Part shown: one piece after another, positions 1 through 7,826 of the stretch
Position numbering within the stretch: position 1 is the stretch's first letter
Layout: the number at the start of each line of letters is the position of its first letter
NCBI RefSeq assembly: GCF_002022005.1
Contig: NZ_CP017258.1
Coordinates: 372,001 to 436,000, forward strand
DNA length: 64,000 nt
Direction: 5' to 3'
From: Campylobacter pinnipediorum subsp. caledonicus
Lineage (GTDB): Bacteria; Campylobacterota; Campylobacteria; Campylobacterales; Campylobacteraceae
The notes under the pieces: generated by a model
What the model was told of the DNA's origin: nothing
The model's database searches: none
Seen by the model: the letters and a program-made list of their open reading frames with translations, nothing else
Translations under genes and position numbers: made by a program

Positions 1-3000
1 ATTTTAAAGCTGATGGTGCTGATAAAAAAGTAGTAGAAGCATTAGGAGATAATGGAGCTATTGGTCAACAAAAAAAAGAAGCTGATAAAACAAAAGCAAA
101 GGCTTTATTAAGAGAAGCTATAAATGGTGTTTTAGAAGATAGTATAATAGAAAAATTAAAAACTTATGATACCAACCAAGATGCTGCCACAAAAGAAAAG
201 ATAAAAAATATCTTAACACTAGCTAAAAATGAAAAGCTTACTTTTTTGGATAATAATGGTATTAGTCACGAATTGCAATTGGATAACGGTAAAGCCAAAA
301 TTGTATTAAAGAGAACAAATAGCAATGTTGAATTTGATATAATTTATGATCATGATGAAGCTGGTGAATTACAAGAAACTGCTCAAAATACAAGTAAATT
401 TATACTAAATAATAACAGTATAGAATACACTCCAGCTCAAGAAGCAGGCGATAAACTAACAGATTTCGCTAAACTTGATCAAATTAAAGATAAAATTAAA
501 GCTGCTTTGAGTCAAGGAACTCATTTAAATTTAGATGAAGCTGCAATAACCAAAGCCAAAGCAAAAGCCAAACTCTATGAACTTCTAAAAAAAGACTTGC
601 CAACATTACTTTCTAAAGAAAAAATAGATAATCTTATAAATGCAGGAACTACTGGTATAGCAAATACAGAACTAAAAGCAATAGTAGATGAAGCAAAAAA
701 ATTACAAGAAGATGTAACTGCAACTATAAATGGTGTAAATAATGAAAATATCACACTAAAAATAAAAGCAGATAGCACTATAGAAATTTCAAAAGCAGAT
801 GGTAAAAAAGACACTATAACATTATTGGCTGATAATAAATTCAAAGTTGAGACCAATAGCAAAGTCGCAAAACCTGTTTTACAAGAATTAGCAGAAATTA
901 AAAACACATTAGGAGAAAATCCATTTAATGCTGCTATAGAAGAAGCAAAAAAGAAGATTGTAAAAGAGGGAGATCATGTTTTAACTTCAACAGAAATAGA
1001 TAACAGACAAGCATTTTTAGATGCTGTATATAAGAATGATAATGATAATGCTTTAAAAACTATTTTAGCGGCAATTAGTAATCAAGATCTTACAACAGCT
1101 AATACAGATGAAGCTATTTTAGCTAAAATTCAACAAGCTGGTCAAACTAAAATCAAAGATATCCTTACTAAAGCAAAAGATGTTGTTGAATATGTTAAGT
1201 CATTAGCACTTACTGCAACAATAGGTGGTGCAACTGTAAAACTAGAAATACTAGAAGGTAATAAACCTGCTTTAACTATAGAAAAAGATGGTAAAACAGA
1301 CACATTTAAGCTTTCAGATAATAACAATGGTCAATTAGAATATACTTCAGCTAAAACATCTACAAAAGACTCTGTATTACACCTATTATCAGGCTTTGAT
1401 CCTACAAACCTAAATGCTACACTTTCAGTTTTTATAGCTAAAAATGGTGGAGAAATAACAGCTAAAGAAATAACAGCTGGGAATATAGACAGAATAGAAG
1501 ATACAGCCGATGATAAAGAAAGAGACCTTAAAGTAGCACAAGCAACACTAGCAGCTATAAATGCAGGTGAAAAAGCTACTGAAGAAAAAGTAAAAACTTT
1601 AGAAACTAAAGTAGCAGCAGCAAACAAAGCTAAAGAAGCAGCAGAAGCAGCAGCTCAAAAAGCTAAAGAAACAGCAGATCAAGCAAATGCAACACAAGAA
1701 CAAAAAGCAGCAGCTCAAAAAGCAGCAGAAGCAGAAGCAGAAGCAGAACTAGCAGCAGAAGAAGCTAAAGCAGAATTAGAAATAGCTAAAGAAGCACAAA
1801 CAGCAGCTAAAGCAGAAGATGTAACAACACCAGAAAAAATAGCAAAAGCTAAAGAAAAAATAACAAAAGACATACAAGCTAAATCTAAACAAGTAGATGT
1901 ATTAAATGATGCTTTAGCAGAAACTAATGTTAATACAGTTAAAGCCGTTAATGAGCTAAAAGAAAAAGAAAAAACATTAAAAGCAAAAGAAACAGAATAT
2001 AAAAATGCAGCTGAAGCACAAAAAGCTGAGAAACTAAAAGCACTTAATGAAGCTAAAAAAGAAGTAGCAGAAGCTAAAGAAGAAGTAGGTGAAGCTAATG
2101 CTGATCGTGCTAAACGTGCAACTAGAAAGCTAGATAATACAAATAAAAGTATAGCAGAGTCTTTAGGTGATATATCAGCAGATAATGAAGTGTTAAATAA
2201 ACTATTCTTAGATGGTAATACTAAAAAAGAAGATATTGTTAATATAGTTAAAAATGTAACAAGCTCTGTAACAACATCAGTTGATTCAATGGCTAAAATA
2301 TCTAATGTAGATATCGTTAAGTTTAATACAGATCTTTCAACCTCTACAAGACTTGCAAGTCTAAGCAACCCATTCAATGCTGATTTAGCATTAGCAAGTG
2401 CTATCAGACATTTAAAAGATGATAGCTTTGCAAGTAGTGATGACAGTGCATTAAGCAACGTAGTAAGAGAATACACAGATAGATTTAACTATGACAATAA
2501 CCTATGGGGAAGTGTCTTAGGTGGTAAGACAAGTGTTAAAAATGGTGCAAGTCCAAAAATCTTTGGTGTAACTCTTGGTTATGATAAGAGATTTGATAAT
2601 ATGATAGTTGGTACAACTACAACTTATACTCAAACAAAAGCAGACAAAAGTGATGTTGAGTTAAAAGGTAAAAATATCCAATTAGGTCTTTATACAAGAG
2701 GATACTTTGATGAAAATGAAGTAGATGCAAGAATCAACTTTAACTTTGGAGATAACAAGGTAAAAAGAACAACTAGCATAGGTAAAACTGATGGTAAGTT
2801 TGATTCATTTGCAACATCTTTTGATCTAACTTATGGTCGCATATATCAGTTAGATAACGATGTAATGATCAAACCACTTGGTGGTGTTGGATATACATAT
2901 CTAAAAACAAAATCATTTGCTGAAAAAGGCGAGGGCGCTTTATCATATAACTCTATAACAACAAAAGTAGCTAACTTAAAAGCTGGTGTTGAGTTAAGAA

Positions 3001-3272
3001 AATATGTTGAATCTGGTAAATACTTCTATATAACTCCTGGCGTAGAAAGAGAGATATTTAAAAACGTTAAAGATCCTATAGTTAAATTTATAGGAGCAGA
3101 TAATGGCATTAAATTAGTAGGTGATGATAAGAAAAATACTTACTTTACTTTACAAACAGGTGCTAATTTCAACCTAACAGATAGCTTAAGCACAAATATA
3201 AACTTTGGAACAAAACTAGGTTCTAAAAATAAGTTCTATAACGGAACTATAGGTGTTAACTATAAGTTTTAA
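1..3272 (+). CDS. Autotransporter-like surface protein, copy 1 (5' end outside window)
   Basis: The reading frame is open from the first bases, so the gene starts upstream of the window; the first in-frame ATG at 246 is internal. What is visible (about 1,089 residues) is the second half of a passenger made of repeated helix-plus-strand modules. It is followed by an alanine/lysine/glutamate-rich coiled coil (about nt 1500-2110), a linker, and a C-terminal beta-barrel of about 260 residues (from about nt 2495) that ends in the aromatic residue typical of autotransporters (YKF at the stop). By family knowledge the barrel inserts in the outer membrane and the passenger is exposed. The last 1.3 kb is identical to copy 2. 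The passenger shares some blocks only with copy 3 (such as ATINGVNNENITLK) and others only with copy 2 (such as YKNDNDNALKTILAAISNQ). No specific adhesin is recognised. Confidence 0.85.
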   Translation, partial: FKADGADKKVVEALGDNGAIGQQKKEADKTKAKALLREAINGVLEDSIIEKLKTYDTNQDAATKEKIKNILTLAKNEKLTFLDNNGISHELQLDNGKAKIVLKRTNSNVEFDIIYDHDEAGELQETAQNTSKFILNNNSIEYTPAQEAGDKLTDFAKLDQIKDKIKAALSQGTHLNLDEAAITKAKAKAKLYELLKKDLPTLLSKEKIDNLINAGTTGIANTELKAIVDEAKKLQEDVTATINGVNNENITLKIKADSTIEISKADGKKDTITLLADNKFKVETNSKVAKPVLQELAEIKNTLGENPFNAAIEEAKKKIVKEGDHVLTSTEIDNRQAFLDAVYKNDNDNALKTILAAISNQDLTTANTDEAILAKIQQAGQTKIKDILTKAKDVVEYVKSLALTATIGGATVKLEILEGNKPALTIEKDGKTDTFKLSDNNNGQLEYTSAKTSTKDSVLHLLSGFDPTNLNATLSVFIAKNGGEITAKEITAGNIDRIEDTADDKERDLKVAQATLAAINAGEKATEEKVKTLETKVAAANKAKEAAEAAAQKAKETADQANATQEQKAAAQKAAEAEAEAELAAEEAKAELEIAKEAQTAAKAEDVTTPEKIAKAKEKITKDIQAKSKQVDVLNDALAETNVNTVKAVNELKEKEKTLKAKETEYKNAAEAQKAEKLKALNEAKKEVAEAKEEVGEANADRAKRATRKLDNTNKSIAESLGDISADNEVLNKLFLDGNTKKEDIVNIVKNVTSSVTTSVDSMAKISNVDIVKFNTDLSTSTRLASLSNPFNADLALASAIRHLKDDSFASSDDSALSNVVREYTDRFNYDNNLWGSVLGGKTSVKNGASPKIFGVTLGYDKRFDNMIVGTTTTYTQTKADKSDVELKGKNIQLGLYTRGYFDENEVDARINFNFGDNKVKRTTSIGKTDGKFDSFATSFDLTYGRIYQLDNDVMIKPLGGVGYTYLKTKSFAEKGEGALSYNSITTKVANLKAGVELRKYVESGKYFYITPGVEREIFKNVKDPIVKFIGADNGIKLVGDDKKNTYFTLQTGANFNLTDSLSTNINFGTKLGSKNKFYNGTIGVNYKF

Positions 3273-3292
3273 TTAGCTAAGTAACCACACAA

Positions 3293-3357
3293 AGATACTC
3301 AAACAAGTATCTAACCCCCCCCCTTTTTTTTTAAAAAGTAAAACTTAAAGGGGGTAT
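3293..3357 (+). terminator. Double hairpin with C9T9 tract after copy 1
   Basis: First hairpin AGATACT / AGTATCT (3293-3312). The second pairs the C/T tract (C9 at 3315-3323, T9 at 3324-3332) with AAAGGGGGT downstream. Copy 3 has a clean version (ACCCCTTTAA / TTAAAGGGGT), which supports a terminator role. No strong U-run follows the second stem, so efficiency is uncertain. Confidence 0.55.
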
Positions 3358-3461
3358 AACTATTGCTAGTTTAAAAATCAATGAATTTCTTAAAGATTAA
3401 GAACTTTTTAATATAACTGAATTTACAATAATCCTGCATTTATATTTTAAAAGGAGTAGAA

Positions 3462-6400
3462 ATGAAAATTTCAAAGATTGTAAGTACAGCTATACTTAGT
3501 GTAGCTGTAAGTGGTTTCGCTTTTGGTGCTGAAAATGGGGGGGGGGTAGCGACTAATCCTACACTTGATTTTTTTAATACCGTAAAGCAAAAATTAGCAG
3601 ATATAGCTAAAAATAAAGAAAGCTTAGCAAATGATATATCGTCTATACATGATGAGACTGTAAAAGGTGCATTTAAAGATATTTTAGTTAAAGCAAAAGG
3701 TTTAACAATTTCAGATGCTGGTTTTACTATTGAAAATTTTGCTACAGTTGGTGACAAACAAGTTGGTTTAAAGTTAACTAAGCAAGGTCAAGGAAATGCT
3801 TCTAAACCTATGCTTGAAATTTCATACGATGGCAAAAAAGACGTTTTAAGCTTAAATGATAGTGATGCTTTAACTTTTAACCCTAGAATATTAGATAGAG
3901 TAGATCCTAGTCTGAAGAATTTTAAGAATCAAGAAAATATAACTCATGATAATGGCATAGAAACTGATAGGGAAAATAATGCAAAAAATAAAGCAATGAT
4001 TGATTATTTAAATCTGATAGTTTCAGAAACTGATAATGTATTTGATGAATTAATCAAAAATAAAGCAAATGAAGAAACACCAAATGCAATAACACAAAAT
4101 GCTCACCCACATTTACAAAAAATAGCAAAAATACTTAAAGCTGCTAAAGAAGCAAAAGATGCAAAAAATGATAATGTAGATTTTACAGATATTGGTATAG
4201 GTGAAAATGATAAATTTAAAATATCTATTGATACAAAAACAGATCCTACTAAACCTAAGCTTATTATAAAAGACACTCAAACTACACAGGGAACAGATAC
4301 GTTGATATTGGATGGAACAACTTTAAAATATGAGAAAAATAAAACAAAAAATGTATATATCCCTATACTTCTGGATTTTAAAACTGATGATGCTACTCAA
4401 AAAGTAACAGAAGCTATCACACCAAAAAAAGCAGAAGCTGATGTAGCTAACGCAAAGGCTTTATTAAGAGAAGCTATAAATGGTGTTTTAGAAGAGGGTA
4501 TAATAACAGAATTAAAAACATATGATAATTCTCAAGAATCAAATGCAAAAACAAAAATAAAAGAAATATTAACAAAAGCTAAAGATGAAAAGCTTGATTT
4601 TTTAACCGGTAAAGGTATTGATAGTGGTGATTTAGCTTTGGATGAAGGACATGCTAAAATTATATTAAAGAGAAAAAGCACTAATAATATTGAGCTTGAT
4701 ATAATTTATGATCATGATGGGAATGTTTTAGAAGAAGGTAGTGAAAGTGTAAACAAATTTGTGCTTAACGGTGAAGAATTAACCTATACTGAAGCTTCCG
4801 AAGAAGGAGATAAGCTAAAAGATTTAGCAAATGTTGATGATATTAAAACTAAAATTGAAGGTGCTTTGAATAAAGAAGGTGGTAAATTAAAATTTACAAC
4901 CGACGAAATAGCCAAAGCCAAAGCCAAAGCTGATCTTTATCAGACTTTAGTAACTAATTTACCGAAAGTGCTTACTAAAGATAAAATAGATGAGCTTATA
5001 AAAGCAGGAACTACTGGTATAGCAAATACAGAACTAAAAGCAATAGTAGATGAAGCAAAAAAATTAGACACAGATGTATCTGAAAATATATCATTAGGAG
5101 ATAATAAAAATATCACTTTAACATTAAAAGCAGATGGCACTAAAATAGAAATTTCAGCATCGAATGGTAAAAAAGATACCATAACATTGAGTGGTAATAA
5201 ATTTAAACTTACTACAGATAACAAATTTAATTACAGTGTTTTAGAAGAGTTAGAAGAAATTAAAAACACATTAGGACAAGAACCATTTAAAAAAGCTATA
5301 GAAGCAGCAAGGAATAAGATTCCAAAAGAAAAAGGTCAAGTTTTAACTCAAGACGAAGTAAATAAAAGAAAAGCATTTTTAGATGCTGTATATAAGAATG
5401 ATAATGATAATGCTTTAAAAACTATTTTAGCGGCAATTAGTAATCAAGATCTTACAACAGCTAAAACAGATGCAGATATTTTAGGTAAAATTGGTGAAGA
5501 TGGTAAAACTAAAATCAAAGATATCCTTACTAAAGCAAAAGATGTTGTTGAATATGTTAAGTCATTAGCACTTACTGCAACAATAGGTGGTGCAACCGTA
5601 AAACTAGAAATAGTAGATGATAAACCTGCTTTAACTATAGAAAAAGATGGTAAAAAAGACACATTTAAGCTTTCAGGTGATAACAATGGTCAATTAGCAT
5701 ATGAATCAGCTAAAACACCTACAAAAGACTCTGTATTACACCTACTATCAGGCTTTGATCCTACAAACCTAAATGCTACACTTTCAGTTTTTATAGCTAA
5801 AAATGGTGGAGAAATAACAGCTAAAGAAATAACAGCTGGGAATATAGACAGAATAGAAGATACAGCCGATGATAAAGAAAGAGATCTTAAAGTAGCACAA
5901 GCAACACTAGCAGCTATAAATGCAGGTGAAAAAGCTACTGCAGAAAAAGTAAAAACTTTAGAAGAAAAAGTAAAAACTTTAGAAAAAGCTAAAGAAGATG
6001 CAACAAAAGCTAAAACAGAAGCAGAAAAAATAGTAACAGATGCAGGAGAAAAAGCAACACAAGAACAAAAAGCAGCAGCTCAAAAAGCAGCAGAAGCAGA
6101 AGCAGAAGCAGAACTAGCAGCAGAAGAAGCTAAAGCAGAATTAGAAATAGCTAAAGAAGCACAAACAGCAGCTAAAGCAGAAGATGTAACAACACCAGAA
6201 AAAATAGCAAAAGCTAAAGAAAAAATAACAAAAGACATACAAGCTAAATCTAAACAAGTAGATGTATTAAATGATGCTTTAGCAGAAACTAATGTTAACA
6301 CAGTTAAAGCTAATGATGCACTAAAAGAAAAAGAAAAAACGCTAAAAGAAAAAGAAACAGAATATAAAAATGCAGCTGAAGCACAAAAAGCTGAGAAACT

Positions 6401-7637
6401 AAAAGCACTTAATGAAGCTAAAAAAGAAGTAGCAGAAGCTAAAGAAGAAGTAGGTGAAGCTAATGCTGATCGTGCTAAACGTGCAACTAGAAAGCTAGAT
6501 AATACAAATAAAAGTATAGCAGAGTCTTTAGGTGATATATCAGCAGATAATGAAGTGTTAAATAAACTATTCTTAGATGGTAATACTAAAAAAGAAGATA
6601 TTGTTAATATAGTTAAAAATGTAACAAGCTCTGTAACAACATCAGTTGATTCAATGGCTAAAATATCTAATGTAGATATCGTTAAGTTTAATACAGATCT
6701 TTCAACCTCTACAAGACTTGCAAGTCTAAGCAACCCATTCAATGCTGATTTAGCATTAGCAAGTGCTATCAGACATTTAAAAGATGATAGCTTTGCAAGT
6801 AGTGATGACAGTGCATTAAGCAACGTAGTAAGAGAATACACAGATAGATTTAACTATGACAATAACCTATGGGGAAGTGTCTTAGGTGGTAAGACAAGTG
6901 TTAAAAATGGTGCAAGTCCAAAAATCTTTGGTGTAACTCTTGGTTATGATAAGAGATTTGATAATATGATAGTTGGTACAACTACAACTTATACTCAAAC
7001 AAAAGCAGACAAAAGTGATGTTGAGTTAAAAGGTAAAAATATCCAATTAGGTCTTTATACAAGAGGATACTTTGATGAAAATGAAGTAGATGCAAGAATC
7101 AACTTTAACTTTGGAGATAACAAGGTAAAAAGAACAACTAGCATAGGTAAAACTGATGGTAAGTTTGATTCATTTGCAACATCTTTTGATCTAACTTATG
7201 GTCGCATATATCAGTTAGATAACGATGTAATGATCAAACCACTTGGTGGTGTTGGATATACATATCTAAAAACAAAATCATTTGCTGAAAAAGGCGAGGG
7301 CGCTTTATCATATAACTCTATAACAACAAAAGTAGCTAACTTAAAAGCTGGTGTTGAGTTAAGAAAATATGTTGAATCTGGTAAATACTTCTATATAACT
7401 CCTGGCGTAGAAAGAGAGATATTTAAAAACGTTAAAGATCCTATAGTTAAATTTATAGGAGCAGATAATGGCATTAAATTAGTAGGTGATGATAAGAAAA
7501 ATACTTACTTTACTTTACAAACAGGTGCTAATTTCAACCTAACAGATAGCTTAAGCACAAATATAAACTTTGGAACAAAACTAGGTTCTAAAAATAAGTT
7601 CTATAACGGAACTATAGGTGTTAACTATAAGTTTTAA
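3462..7637 (+). CDS. Autotransporter-like surface protein, copy 2
   Basis: A 1,391-residue protein with a strong ribosome-binding site (AAAAGGAG) and a Sec signal peptide (MKISKIVSTAILSVAVSG, cleavage after about AFGA). Immediately after the signal peptide comes a G10 tract encoding Gly-Gly-Gly. The passenger has five imperfect modules of about 100-115 residues near residues 34-142, 177-291, 331-444, 490-587 and 637-750. Each has a helical part with an L-x-x-I-x-x-x-A-K core, then a strand part ending in a GKKDT-like turn. A conserved segment (755-800), an Ala/Lys/Glu coiled coil (about 800-1010) and the beta-barrel (about 1134-1391, final YKF) follow. Barrel type and architecture indicate outer-membrane insertion with surface exposure. 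The coiled coil is a different version from copies 1 and 3. Ligand and function are unknown. Confidence 0.9.
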   Translation: MKISKIVSTAILSVAVSGFAFGAENGGGVATNPTLDFFNTVKQKLADIAKNKESLANDISSIHDETVKGAFKDILVKAKGLTISDAGFTIENFATVGDKQVGLKLTKQGQGNASKPMLEISYDGKKDVLSLNDSDALTFNPRILDRVDPSLKNFKNQENITHDNGIETDRENNAKNKAMIDYLNLIVSETDNVFDELIKNKANEETPNAITQNAHPHLQKIAKILKAAKEAKDAKNDNVDFTDIGIGENDKFKISIDTKTDPTKPKLIIKDTQTTQGTDTLILDGTTLKYEKNKTKNVYIPILLDFKTDDATQKVTEAITPKKAEADVANAKALLREAINGVLEEGIITELKTYDNSQESNAKTKIKEILTKAKDEKLDFLTGKGIDSGDLALDEGHAKIILKRKSTNNIELDIIYDHDGNVLEEGSESVNKFVLNGEELTYTEASEEGDKLKDLANVDDIKTKIEGALNKEGGKLKFTTDEIAKAKAKADLYQTLVTNLPKVLTKDKIDELIKAGTTGIANTELKAIVDEAKKLDTDVSENISLGDNKNITLTLKADGTKIEISASNGKKDTITLSGNKFKLTTDNKFNYSVLEELEEIKNTLGQEPFKKAIEAARNKIPKEKGQVLTQDEVNKRKAFLDAVYKNDNDNALKTILAAISNQDLTTAKTDADILGKIGEDGKTKIKDILTKAKDVVEYVKSLALTATIGGATVKLEIVDDKPALTIEKDGKKDTFKLSGDNNGQLAYESAKTPTKDSVLHLLSGFDPTNLNATLSVFIAKNGGEITAKEITAGNIDRIEDTADDKERDLKVAQATLAAINAGEKATAEKVKTLEEKVKTLEKAKEDATKAKTEAEKIVTDAGEKATQEQKAAAQKAAEAEAEAELAAEEAKAELEIAKEAQTAAKAEDVTTPEKIAKAKEKITKDIQAKSKQVDVLNDALAETNVNTVKANDALKEKEKTLKEKETEYKNAAEAQKAEKLKALNEAKKEVAEAKEEVGEANADRAKRATRKLDNTNKSIAESLGDISADNEVLNKLFLDGNTKKEDIVNIVKNVTSSVTTSVDSMAKISNVDIVKFNTDLSTSTRLASLSNPFNADLALASAIRHLKDDSFASSDDSALSNVVREYTDRFNYDNNLWGSVLGGKTSVKNGASPKIFGVTLGYDKRFDNMIVGTTTTYTQTKADKSDVELKGKNIQLGLYTRGYFDENEVDARINFNFGDNKVKRTTSIGKTDGKFDSFATSFDLTYGRIYQLDNDVMIKPLGGVGYTYLKTKSFAEKGEGALSYNSITTKVANLKAGVELRKYVESGKYFYITPGVEREIFKNVKDPIVKFIGADNGIKLVGDDKKNTYFTLQTGANFNLTDSLSTNINFGTKLGSKNKFYNGTIGVNYKF
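3537..3546 (+). repeat. Poly-G tract (G10) in copy 2, putative phase-variation tract
   Basis: Ten consecutive G after GAAAAT in the codons following the signal peptide. G10 is in frame. Loss of one G puts TAG directly after the tract, and gain of one G gives AGC GAC TAA within three codons. Poly-G tracts of this length are the usual slippage tracts of Campylobacter contingency genes. Confidence 0.8.
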
Positions 7638-7657
7638 TTAGCTAAGTAACCACACAA

Positions 7658-7722
7658 AGATACTCAAACAAGTATCTAACCCCCCCCCTTTTTTTTTAAA
7701 AAGTAAAACTTAAAGGGGGTAT
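7658..7722 (+). terminator. Double hairpin with C9T9 tract after copy 2
   Basis: Same sequence as the element after copy 1, with C9 at 7680-7688 and T9 at 7689-7697. It lies in the 189-bp intergenic region that also carries the promoter and ribosome-binding site of copy 3. Confidence 0.55.
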
Positions 7723-7826
7723 AACTATTGCTAGTTTAAAAATCAATGAATTTCTTAAAGATTAAGAACTTTTTAATATAACTGAATTTACAATAATCCT
7801 GCATTTATATTTTAAAAGGAGTAGAA

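Larger units (their letters stand above)
1985..3887 (+). repeat. Long direct repeat, first copy (partner 6350-8252)
   Basis: By eye, bases 1985-3887 match 6350-8252 at a constant offset of 4,365 bp. The block covers the end of the coiled coil, the barrel, the terminator with its C/T tract, the promoter region and the first 142 codons of the next gene. Edges are sharp: c1984 versus a6349 on the left, a3888 versus g8253 on the right. Identity was read line by line at many points but not computed. Confidence 0.8.

Noticed and set aside
246-3272. ATG at 246 as the start of copy 1
   Set aside because: The same frame is open to the window edge and the upstream codons match the other copies, so the gene begins outside the window.
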